Source of the DNA: Oikopleura dioica
Lineage: Eukaryota; Chordata; Appendicularia; Copelata; Oikopleuridae
Direction: 5' to 3'
Length of the DNA: 64,000 nt
Assembly: GCA_907165135.1 (NCBI GenBank)
Contig: OU015568.1
Span: forward strand, 1,682,501 to 1,746,500
The notes beneath the pieces are model-generated. The model worked only from the letters and a program-made list of their open reading frames with translations, ran no database searches and was not told where the DNA came from. Shown here in pieces: positions 33,473 through 44,055 of this stretch (position 1 is its first letter; the number at the start of each line of letters is the position of its first letter). The translations under genes and the position numbers were made by a program.

Positions 33473-33938
33473 TTAGGCAGTTTCCGGAGCCCAAAAAACA
33501 TGAGCTCTGTATAACCCTCCCTGAAACCAAATGGCTCTTACCCATTCAACGCAAGAATCAACAAAATCAATATTAGGGTCAGGTTCTTCTGCACGGCAAT
33601 TAAATGCGATATTTGCCATTAGGCCAAAATCAACACTGAACATTCCATGGTCTTTTTTTATCTGCGATTTTGAATTTTCGCAAATAATTTTGATTTTTTC
33701 AATATTTTTACTTCCGGCTCTATTGAGAGTGCCATAACTAAAAATCCTTATTTTTCAATTCTATGACAAAAGTCTTACTTGGGACCTAAGCCTTGGCCTA
33801 GCGCCACAGGGCTTATAAATTTGTTGTAGTTTCCACCAGTTATCTCCTCCATAATAATTGCTCTCTGGGAATCTGATAATCATAACCAACTGAAGAACAT
33901 GCTCTCTGACAAAAAACCAGGAGATATGAAAATATCAT
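33473..33938 (-). pseudogene. Small secreted protein, copy B, frameshifted
   Basis: The second exon (about 33765-33473, DFGLMANIAFNCRA and DFVDSCVEWVRAIWFQ) closely matches copy A. The first exon keeps a signal-like start (MIFSYLLVFCQRA), but between it and the conserved NYNKFISP block the length differs from copy A by 77 against 75 bases. The ATG frame therefore ends in TAA soon after REQLLWRR. Without an unusual intron this is a frameshift. The C-terminal end (GGLYRAHVFWAPETA) also differs from copy A. Confidence 0.6.
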
Positions 33939-34310
33939 TTTATAACTCAAGAAATCTATTGATCAAATTTTAGTTCAATATTAATAAACAAGAACTTAAC
34001 GATAGTATGAAAATTCACTCGCTTTTTATTGATGATTTTGTTTACGATTGTCAAATCAACATCTTTACTTCTCTTGCGATAGGAGCGGACTCTTCCTAAC
34101 ACCATCTGAAAGTAGCATTAAAATTTATGGTTTCATTTTCAATACGTAAAAGCCGGATGATTAAAGAGTCATTAAATTTGTTGATTTTTGTTTTGAACTT
34201 CGAGCTTTTTACGTCCTGTTAATTTTAAGACCGTGACACTTACTTAATTTATAAGGGACGTTGAAGATTTATTTAAACGCAAAAATTACTTTTAGCATGT
34301 CAGGTGAGAG

Positions 34311-36625
34311 TTAAAAATCAGTAGAAAAGGCTTCTTCTTTTTTCTCTTCATCAATGATTTTTTCGTGGAGATCGTCATCTGAGTCCGATCTGTGCCAGAA
34401 ATCTAATGAACGCTTGTAGCCACATTTTTTGGCAATATCGCTGAAAACGAAGCAGTGAAGTCGAGCGTCTCGTTGTTGTTTTCTGAAATCATTTTGAGAT
34501 TGAAAAATCTGACCAAAACTTACGTGTGGTGAAATCGACGTCTTCCCATGACAATCAAAGCCGTTAAAAAGCTCGCTGCAACTGTTACTGTGAAGCCAAG
34601 AGTTCCAATATAGTGGTAAGAAATATTGTAAAACGAGAGGATCCCGGAGTTTTCGACGAACTCGGATTCGTTTATTTCGATTGGGTAGCTTGTTCCGTTT
34701 TCAAAGGTGCATCTATCAGTGTTGACTGGAATTCGGAAAGATTTTTCGACGATTTCAGTTGGCACTGGGTAGATGTTTCTTCCGATGTAGCACCAGGTAC
34801 ACGCTGCGACACCGCACAATAGACCGACTAAATGAAAGATATATAAAAGATAAGCGCGCGGATCTACCTAAGGCACTTATTTCCTCAATCAGCGGAAAGA
34901 AAACTCCCATCATAAAAACTGCATAAACAGGCCCAGCAATAATGGCGCCAATACTCAATACAACTTCAATCACACCACCCTTCAGGAGAGTCGATAGATA
35001 GGCAAAGCCAATGCACACGAATCCAACAAATAAAGTCAAACTCTTCGCCAAAATAACCTGTTTTACTTTTCCAAGTTTTGAGGCTCTTTCTCCGATCATG
35101 TCGGTCATAATTACATTCGCCATTGAGCTAATAAAGGAGCTTACTGAGCTAAAAACTAGGGTTGACAAATTGATTTTCGATTGGCTGCTTCTAATTTGGT
35201 TCTCTTTCGCAACCCTAGCCTGAGAGAGCCAGCAAAAGCGCCAGAAATATAAATTGCACTTAGCCCCGGGTACTCAACAAAGAGAAAATTTGTCAAGAAG
35301 GGCATCAGCTGATCTGTAGATTCCAAAAAGCCCGCGGCCGCTGGATCGCAAAGCTCATAGTAGTAGACTAGAGTATATCCAGTGAACAAGCAAGACATGA
35401 GAATTATCGAAAGCCATCCGATCGCCATATATCCGGCTGTTTTCGCATGCGCTAAACTCTTGCAGCTCAAAAATCGCTGGACAAAGTTCTGTGAGCAGCC
35501 GAAGGCATAGCCTTCGATTCCGAAGAATTTTCCGATCAAATATGCTTGGAGAGAATCGCGAACTGTCGGGTCCCAGGAGCTGCGAAAGAATTCTGTTCTT
35601 CCGGTTAAATTTGCCATTTCGAAGATCTTGCCGTATCCGACTTTGATGTGAGTGAAGATGATCACTGCCATAAGCCCTGTCAGCATCCAGAGTGATTGGA
35701 CGACGTCGGTCCAGACAACTGCTTTCATTCCGCCGAGAGTGGTGTAAAAGATGCAAACAAGACCTGTCGTCAGAATTGCCAAATCGAGGGACATGCCTTG
35801 TTTGAGTTACAATCTGTTAAATCTGTAATAAAAAGCCCCGGTTCAATCAAGAATTTGTTCTTTCTGAAACAGGGTATAAGACATGCCTTGTTTGAGTTAC
35901 AATCTGTTGCGACTGTAATGAAATTTCGCTAAAAAAGCGTCTAGACTCAAGATCAAATTTGCTTGTTCCTGACAGACAAATACTGTAACGTTCCTGTGAC
36001 AGCTGAAATCGCGGTGGCAGGAGCGTAAATAACGACCCCCGTCGAAATCACATTCGCCACCATAAACATAATCGTAGTCGCATTTCTTACTTTTCGGCCG
36101 AATCTCAGCTCCAAGTATTCATAAGTCGTGTTGATTCCCAGTTTGTAGAAGACGGGGATAAAGATTTCGTTCGAAAAAGAAATGGCCATGAAGTATCCGG
36201 CAATGGACCAAATGTACATTGATCCGTAATTGTAAAACTCAGCCGGTGTCCCTTATTTTTTCTGTCATTCAAATTTTCATTCATCAAATTGTCATTCATT
36301 TCAAAATCTACCTAGAATAGTGATCGCCGAAAGAGCTGTGCACATAATCGACAATGAAGTTGGAAAAAAGTGCATCGATCTTCCAGCCATTAGATAGTCA
36401 TTAACATTTTCCGTCTTCCTTCTCGACTGATAAGCGAAATAGATTCCCACCAGGGCTGAAACGATAAGCATGCAGCTGAAAACCGCATAATCGGGTCCCG
36501 AAAACAGCGTTTTGAAAAGGCAAGTGACCTTAACAATGAGATAATTCAACAGGAAGCGGCATGGAAAAGTGCTTCTTGAGCAATTTTACCTGATAGTCAT
36601 TTTCGTAGCAATTGCTCGTCTCCAT
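34311..36625 (-). CDS. Sodium-coupled monocarboxylate/vitamin-type transporter (SLC5)
   Basis: SLC5 members such as SMCT and SMVT co-transport Na+ with monocarboxylates or vitamins. Seven exons (36625-36590, 36528-36312, 36251-35994, 35796-35220, 35148-34868, 34827-34524 and 34482-34311) give 614 residues, the usual length. Landmarks are DYLMAGRSMHFFPTSLSIM, TTYEYLELRFGRKVRN, YTTLGGMKAVVWTDVVQ, GCSQNFVQRFLSCK, GAFAGSLSSVSSFISSMA (Na+-site region) and many hydrophobic helices. Two introns are non-canonical: 35993-35797 begins with GA and 35219-35149 with GC. Each is required for the conserved protein sequence. The tail is acidic. Substrate cannot be told from sequence; SLC5A8/A6-like is the best guess. 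Confidence 0.9.
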
Positions 36626-37469
36626 CGCCCAGTTCTGCCTTCTCTCTTGACTGTTTCTATTGACAGTACTTTTAACTAAACTTTATTTGACCAGCTAGTT
36701 TAAAAAAAGACTGTTAAAAATTTGCACTTCCGTGCGCTCAAATTTAAAATAGCTACCTGTTCACAAAGCAGAAATGTAAAGAAAAAAGTTGATTTTTCAA
36801 GACACGAATTTTTCGTTTCAAATGCGTTTCGCTTTATTTTGGTAAGGGAAAGCATTCGATCATAGTTTATATACTAAGTCGTTATGTCATTTTTGTAAAA
36901 AGGAGCAGTTGCGCAAGAGCTCGAAATAAATGCTATCGGACAATTTTGGCTTCTGGAACCTCCAGATCAATAATTCCGCACCCAAAAGAGGGTTAATTAT
37001 TATATCATTCTCAGGCCCAAACCAACCTTATTTACCTTAAAAATACCACGGAACAGATCAATCTCTGATAAAATTTACCAAAACTTTCAATTTTAAACAA
37101 CATATTTGTCGCTTCAAACTTTCAGCTGCTTGAAACTAAGATGAACTTCACCTGGAAGAGCTTGCCTCGGGCGAAAAAGAAGGCTCTGTAGAAGAAGGTG
37201 AAATGAAGACTGCTGAGTTAAGCGTTCTAGGCTCGTTTATTCTTGCTCAGTGAAAGAATCCCTTGAACAATGCTTCGAGCTTTGCCTGACAAAAAATCGA
37301 TAAGTGGTTGAACTCAAGGAAGGGGTTCGCTGATGAGTCGCTCTCTCGAACGTTCTAGCTGCTTGATTGCTCTTCTTGATAAGTCAAGGAGAAACCTTGT
37401 GTTCGGCAAAAGGTGTTTATTATGGAGTATTTATAGCTGAAAAGTATTTTGAACTTTCGAAGGGGCAGG

Positions 37470-39020
37470 TTAGAAAGAAGCATCAGTGCTCCAATAAGGC
37501 TTCGGGTCAAAAGGAGATTCTTGGTTATTTTCTGCCATTCGTTCGCCAACAGCTATTTCAGTTCGAGTGACTTTTGGCATCCAAGCTGGGAGCTTCTGAT
37601 ACTTTTGCTTCTTCTCTTCGATCTCGTACTTTTTGACTTGTTCTCCGTTGACGAAGGTGGTTCCATCGATGAGCTTAATGTATTTTGGCTTGATGACGTC
37701 GCACTGGACGGGCAAAACGGAGCCAGACTGGAAGTTATTGTCCGTTTGCTCAGTTTTGATGGTGGCAGAAGGTGAAAGTGTGGTAGGTGGAACCTGTGAT
37801 GTTTCGGGGCAGACGAGTTCAGTTTTTATGTCGGGCTTCGATTGAGCTAAGAAACATCATTGTCAAAAATGAAAAAGAAAAGGTTCCAAACCTTGTTTAA
37901 CCAATTTCATCTTCTCCATCTGCTCGAACTCTTTGTAAATCATGTGCGGCTCGAAAACGCTGAAAAGATCGTGCGGCTTCTTTGGGTCATTTCGGTAGCC
38001 GTAGACGGTCGCGTACTTGAACGGCCACTTTCCAAAAAGCTCATCGTCACGTGGAAGAGTGAAAATTGGAGTGAAGTAGTCTTCCTCTTCGAAAACTGAC
38101 ACTTCTTCTTTCTCGGGTTGATGTGCCTAAAATACCTTTTGCAAGAATTCTTCGACGCAACCTTGATTACCTCTTCTATCTCATTTTTTGCTTGATCAGT
38201 TTCCTTCGTCAAAGAATCTTCCTCTTGATTTTGGGGATGAGAGCTTTCTTCAGGGTTGTTTTCTAAAAGAAAGTTTCTCTAGTTTTATAGAAACTCTTTT
38301 TCTTGCCTTTTAGTTGCGTCTTATCGAAATCAAGAATCGAAAACAGCGCTTTTTCTTTAATTTGCGGATTCCATTTGAAGTTATTTATCGGTTCTTTTTC
38401 ATAATGACGACCGACGCTAGCCGAATAGTTGATGATGTAATTCAGGGCGATCTGGCTGCCCATTTTGTTCAATTCCTCGCTGGGTACGAAGGAATTGTGC
38501 TCGATCATGAAATGGACGTAAACGTAGGTGAATACCTCCGCGCCTTCATCCGTGTAGTTTGCTTCCTTAGCTAGACGGATGATATGGTTAAACATTCTTT
38601 CGATCGAGGGTTGTTTCGTTATGGCTTCGTTTACAGATTGCTTCGTTTCTTCAAGCTGGGCAAAGAGAATTTGAATCAAATCTTCATCCCGATATCCATA
38701 GTCAAAGTCCCTGTTCATTTCTTGCCCAGGAAACCATGGTCCTTCGTAAAATCCAGGAATATCGCCACCTTGTTCGTATGTAGTGTAATTGGCATCGAAG
38801 GCATTTTCGACTTTGTATGCTTTCTAACTTTTCTTATACAATATTTCTTGTACAATATTTTAAAGAAAAAAAAACTTCTGTTAATTGAAAACATTCCTAT
38901 TTGTCCCTGAATGGTACCAGAAGAAGTTCCTGCGGATAAGTTGTCACCTCCGACTTCATCATTTATTGCCAGTTTTTCAGCAAATAACTGATTTGGCGAT
39001 AATTCATCCTCTTTTTCCAT
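37470..39020 (-). CDS. Unrecognised acidic protein, six exons
   Basis: Exons run approximately 39020-38906, 38800-38320, 38275-38170, 38130-37890 and 37847-37470, with some edges approximate. The product is about 440 residues, rich in Glu, Asp, Asn and Tyr, with blocks such as PGFYEGPWFPGQEM, DYFTPIFTLPRDDELFGKWP and PKYIKLIDGTTFVNGEQVKK. No domain is recognised. The first intron is in frame only as GA-AG, the one after DKTQLK only as GC-AG (46 bp), and the others are GT-AG. A hydrophobic stretch lies just upstream of the chosen ATG (LFLTFALSLFLIIPIW), but its frame is closed by a TGA. A missed first exon with a membrane anchor is therefore possible. Function unknown. Confidence 0.6.
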
Positions 39021-40383
39021 TATGTTCTCTCTTTGGAAATTCCAAATTGGAATGATAAGAAAAAGTGATAATGCAAAAGTTAAAAACAATCATCTAGAAA
39101 ATTTTTCATGACCCCATTCTCCCTCCGTGCATTCTTTTCTAGTTTTAGTGACTCAAGATTTATTCTTTATCAACGGGATTATGCTGCCATAGTGTAAATT
39201 TCTTTTCGACGTATATGCAATACGGTATTTTGGTTTTAAAATTAGGCTTCTATAATATAAGAATAGTTTATATAATCTAACTGAACGACTCTTTCCACAC
39301 TAGGACAAAACAGTGTCTATATTTGCCCGTTTGAGCCGGCTAATCCCCGCTTCGTTTCACTGATACTTTTACGTAGAAAGATGTGCTGAAGATCAATCCC
39401 ATCAGAACGAGAAAGTAAAATGAGAAATGGCGGTTATTGAAGATGAGCGACTGAAGATCTTTTTCTTTGCGATTTCATCTTTTCCACTGTTTTGGATCAT
39501 CAAATTTTACCTCTCAAAAATGTGTAAGAATGAAATTTAAAGGAAAGGAAAGGGAACAATTATTTTAGTTGAGGAAAGAAGACGATCGCGGACATCAGAA
39601 GTAATGTACAAAATGACACGAGTGCTTTCGGAAATCGTCATCCACCAGCCTGAAATACCTCGAAAATTCTCCATCGATTTGCTCGAAAGCGAGTTTATTC
39701 AAAGAAAATAAACCACTTTGTTCAATTTAATTTTTCAATGCTTGTCAAAGAATCTGAAGCGCTCAGAATGAAAACGCTCCTGACAAGATTTGACATGTAG
39801 TAGACGAGATTAAAAAAAAACTCGTCAGATTGCTTGAGTCTTTAGAAAATAGAGAAAAATAAAGATGAGAAATCCTTGGCAGTCTTTTTTGACTGAATTC
39901 GGGATCCCAAAAGAGACGGAGCTCTTAATCTTTCCAGCCAGTTACTGTAAGCAGCTGGTACTAACAAGCTGATGCAGCAAACTTGGAGACATGAATGATT
40001 AAGAGCTCTGTCTGAAGAAGAATTTCACGTCATTGGAACCAGGTAGAGAGAGGGAAAAAAAATGTACTTGGACTTGAAGATGAATTTTAGCATTTCAGTT
40101 GGGGTGATTTTCTCGTCGATGTTTCTCTCCGTAAGTTCGAATTTGAAAAACCATAATGAGATTGTTTATTTCTCAAATATGACTTTATCCATTGATTAAT
40201 CATTTGTAAAACTATTAAAATCAAATCCAATGTACAGAGTCCTCAATTTTATATCGTAAGAGAAATTGATCATTCTAGCTTTTTGCCATGTTTGTCGTCG
40301 CGTCCCGATGCTGCAAAAAACCGCACATGCACTATGCGATTCGTTTGGAAATTCCTGCGTGAATAAAAATAAATCCTCTTTTT
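39021..40383. other. Gene-free interval with one hairpin
   Basis: No supported gene. It contains a roughly 100-bp inverted-repeat unit (arms 39914-39930 and 39998-40014, 16 of 17 bases complementary, outer sequence AGACGGAGCTCTTAATC). This could be a small MITE or a structured RNA. The rest is AT-rich. Confidence 0.5.
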
Positions 40384-41384
40384 TCAAAATTGTATTTGAA
40401 ACTCTTTCAATGTTTCGACTTTTCTACAGATTCGTTTTTCTTCAAGAAGCTCATCGTGACAGTGAAGATGCCGCATTAGTTCTGCAGTCGATTTGTGGTA
40501 CGACAAGAAGTGCTTGCAGAATTTTTCGTTGATTGGATTTGGATAGCGATCCTTTGAGAAAGGAGTGAGATGTGCCATTTCATCATTCATTCTTGATTCT
40601 TTTCATAAAGTTTGAGAAGAGAACATTACCTAATTCCTGTGATATTTCCGATATCTCCAAGCCAGCCTCCAAGAGATGAGCCAGCATGAGTAGTATCAAC
40701 CCTAAATTGATAATTTGATGAAGCGAAGTCTAAGTCCTCTAACCGGTATTTTCCACTGTCAATATTGCATTTCGCCCCATCTTTGCTTGGTAGACAATAT
40801 GGCCATTTTAGAATCTCCGCTGCAAGTTCCCACGTGATCACAACAAACTGCTCATTTGGTCGGTGCTTTGTATTTGGAAATCGTTCGTCTAGCCAGTTTG
40901 GATCGCGGTCGTGCCACCAGCCGAAAACCATTCGACGTTGCCTATTGTATTCTTGTACGGTTGTGTAAAGATCTTCGCAGGCATAGAAATCACTATTGGT
41001 AATTCCGATAAGCGAATTTTTCGGAAACTCCGAGATCGCGTATTCAAGCCAATTGTACAATCTTGCCCCTCCTCGGCCGGTTGTGTTTCCAAGAAAAATA
41101 ATGTCTTGGAATTTCTCTGACTCGTGTTCTAACTTTTTGGACCAAGCATCCGGAAGGAATCTGTACTTGAATTTGGATGTCTTCAGCCAGGTTTCTCGTT
41201 GCGCAGCGCGATTTTCATAATCTCTTGTTGACGTAAAAATTCCAAGGTACACCTTTTTCTCCTTGATTTCGCCAGATTTCTTCGCCAAATGGAAGAGCCA
41301 AATGATCAGAAAAATATTCAAAGCTTTCCAAATATCTATATTTCGCCTCATCCTCTCTCTATTTTTTTCTACTTTCTGAGTCAT
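40384..41384 (-). CDS. GT31-like beta-1,3-galactosyltransferase family protein
   Basis: Exons 41384-40630 and 40591-40384 join across a 38-bp GT-AG intron, giving 320 residues. It is a type II Golgi protein with a short basic cytosolic tail and one anchor (ALNIFLIIWLFHLA). The catalytic part shows RAAQRETWLKT (GT31 motif R...R-x-x-W) and KFQDIIFLGNT. TNSDFYACEDLYTTV lies where the DxD metal site is expected. It is followed by FGWWHDRDPNW, FVVITWELAAEIL and EDLDFAS (cf. the ED-x-x-x-G motif). The DxD is degenerate (NSD), so activity or metal use may differ from canonical enzymes. Distant relatives such as B3GNT or Fringe-like proteins are alternatives. Confidence 0.75.
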
Positions 41385-41534
41385 TCTTGTTAATTTGCCC
41401 GGAGATTTATCTTATCTTCCGCTTTTTTTCTGTTTTTTTTTTATTTTTGACAAGAGAAAAAATTTATTCGAAGATTGTCATAAGGCACAGGTAGAAAAGA
41501 AATTTGTTGGCTGGATGCAAGTTGCAAGAAATTT

Positions 41535-43670
41535 TCAGTGGCTTTCGATTGAGTAGAAGATTCCCGGGGCGGAGCAGATTGTGGCAAGGAATGAAATGCT
41601 CAGGCCGCCGAGAAAAAGCCAAGCACACGCCCTTAATTTTTTATTTCTTTCAAGAGCCATAATTTCAATCAAACCTATCTAGGACCAGTGCGGCGTATTT
41701 CCACTCATCTTCATACGATCCATCGTTGTCTTGCTCTCTCATGCGATCGGATATAAATTTAAGCTCTAGAATTTCAATTATTGTAATGAAAATCGATCAA
41801 GAAGAAACCTTTATAAATAAAGTAAAACTCTGAATTGCCACTGAATTCAATAAGATCCTGCTTTGCGTTTTCTTCGTCCAAATCAACAGGTGGATCGGGA
41901 GGGGGATGAATAAACAGCACGATGGGCATAATATCCAAAAGTAAAAATCGAACCTAAAAGCACTTGTTTCAAAGAAAATGTGAGCGAAGCATTACCCATT
42001 TCGGCATTTGTCTAGCTTCTCTGCCTTGAGTATGATGAAGCTTGAGGCAAAAGATCGTTGAAAACATTGAAACAGCAATGATGATCATGGAAGCGACGAA
42101 AAACTGGCCGATAACAGGAAGACTTGATGGCATTGGTGGTGTTTGTTGTGATAATTGGTCCATGAAAACGACCATAGCCAGCAAGATCGTGATATCTAAA
42201 ATTTTTGATGACCATAATTTGCTTCTCAAATTTTAAAAATGGCATTTCAAAATTTAAAATGAAGCGATTTCTAATGATAACTCCTAGAGGATGATAGAAA
42301 TGTCTATTTCCGCCTTATTATAATTAACGTCTGTTCATAACTTCACTGAAAATACTTTGAGATCTATCTAAAACGTACTCAATCCAACTTTTTCACCAGC
42401 ATCTGGAGGCAGCACAAAGGTCAATACAATCAGCATCGCAGTCATTACGCAAGGAAGAACCAATGTAAGGGTCGGATAAAAGACGTAACGCTTCAATTTG
42501 AGCTTGTAAGTGATATCTTGATAGTAATTTGGACAGCATTCGTAGAGAGTCTCACTAAGCATGCACTCTTTTTTCGGGTTTGAAATTGTCTTGTCGCGAA
42601 AATGAGAAAAAATTTATGAAACCCTTTCCTTTTCCGACGATTTCCCATTCAGTGGACTTGATATACTGTGCTGGATCAATCAGAATCTCTCCTTTCTGCC
42701 CTCCGCCAACGATGGCGTTTGTGGGATTGTTGATCATAATGTTCAAGTAATTCTTTGTATACGACCAGGAGCCAAATTTCATCACGCATTCTTGAGTATC
42801 GAAAGGAAAGAATGTCATATCGACCTAAACTCTCATGATCACCTAAAAACTAAGTGTCCTTCACCTCGCAAGAGCTCTGAATGATCGCAGGAGGAAGCCA
42901 AAGGCAAGCTCCATTAGAGTAGCATTCGATGTTTGAAGCGAATTTGGAGTCGAAGCCATCTTGGATACTGAAATGGATGGTATCAAATGAATTTTTAGAG
43001 AGTCAAAATGATAATGAAGGAAAATGATTTTTGAAATCAACGATGATTTCAAAAATGAAAGTGTCGCGAGAGGGATGATCTCTTACGAACAGAGAATTAT
43101 TCACTCCAAGCCGAAACCTACCAACTATTGATTAGTTCAAAGCAAAGTTAACACAACATCTAGCAGCAGGAAAGCCAAAAACTGAGGTTCCCTTAATCGG
43201 TACCTTTGATAAAGGAGAATGTCTGGGGTCCAGATTTTTGAAGGTGCAATGACGATCTTGTCGACGCCGCCGTTCATGCTCGGCCGCCAGGTAAGGTAGG
43301 TATCGGTCCAATTGAATGAATACCTGAAAAAATATACAGAAATCGGCAAGAAAAACTTACATCATCGAAGTCATCAGATATTGATCCCTCTCATTGAGCT
43401 CAATAATCTGCAGGAGCGTCAATTCCATCGCAACATCAAGCGCCTGTGAAAAATTCGCAACTGGACGGACCATTGAGTTGTATTTCGCAAATCCGTCTTC
43501 AACATATCGAACACAAGAATTCGGCACTGCTTGTTCGTTCAGAGGGTCTAATTCAAAAAGCGTCCTTCCTAGTTCTTCTGTTAGAGGGCAGTCGGTGGAC
43601 TTGTGGAATTCAAGGCGGTAGCCATCCAGTAGACGGGTTAATAATAAGTTTTCGTCATATCGGCAATGTA
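41535..43670 (-). CDS. Nicotinic acetylcholine receptor alpha-type subunit
   Basis: Recognisable parts in order: AKYNSMVRPVANFSQALDV and LLQIIELNERDQYLMTS near the N-terminus, SFNWTDTYLTWRPS, WTPDILLYQRYRL, a Cys-loop ending FFPFDTQECVMKFGSWSYT, and vicinal cysteines in loop C (YECCPNYYQDITYK), which define ACh-binding alpha subunits. TM1-M2 reads TLTLVLPCVMTAMLIVLTFV and PPDAGEKVGLS, and the last exon carries M4 (RACAWLFLGGLSISFLATIC). The stop TGA is at 41535. The frame opens after an acceptor at 43670; the signal-peptide exon was not found. Between M3 and M4 the loop is short. Several small GT-AG introns were seen, but not every edge was fixed. Confidence 0.85.
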
Positions 43671-43866
43671 CTGAAGTATAATATTAGATTTATATTTATA
43701 TTTTAGAGACCATAACAGCGATTAAAAAATGATATGTATAAAATTTTTAACAGAGTAAATCTCGATGATCAATTTGTACCTCGTTTACCTAATACATCCT
43801 CCTTGTAGTCATTCGGTTTATATTAAAATTAAATATTCAGAAAGAACTTTTTTTGTGTTATTTTCT

Positions 43867-44055
43867 TTATTCAAAGACGTATTTTTCATTTGCGGCACGA
43901 ACCGGAAGGAACGCGTAATCGATACCCCAACTTTTGTATAGCGCTTTTGCCCGGGGCGCGAGCCCGTTGTTTTCCTGCTGAGTAGAAATAAGCGTGCTTG
44001 ATGGGGATCCCCACCGCGAAATCCCGTTTTTCTCACAAAGTTCAACAATGATCAC
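43867..44055 (-). CDS. Possible exon or small ORF, unknown
   Basis: The frame DGRNIVIIVELCEKNG...KSWGIDYAFLPVR ends in TAA beside AATAAAG-type sequence. Its amino-acid mix looks coding and its base composition is more GC-rich than its surroundings, but no partner exon or family was found. It could be the terminal exon of a gene whose other exons I missed, or a fragment of an old insertion. Confidence 0.3.
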   Translation of the reverse strand: MIIVELCEKNGISRWGSPSSTLISTQQENNGLAPRAKALYKSWGIDYAFLPVRAANEKYVFE

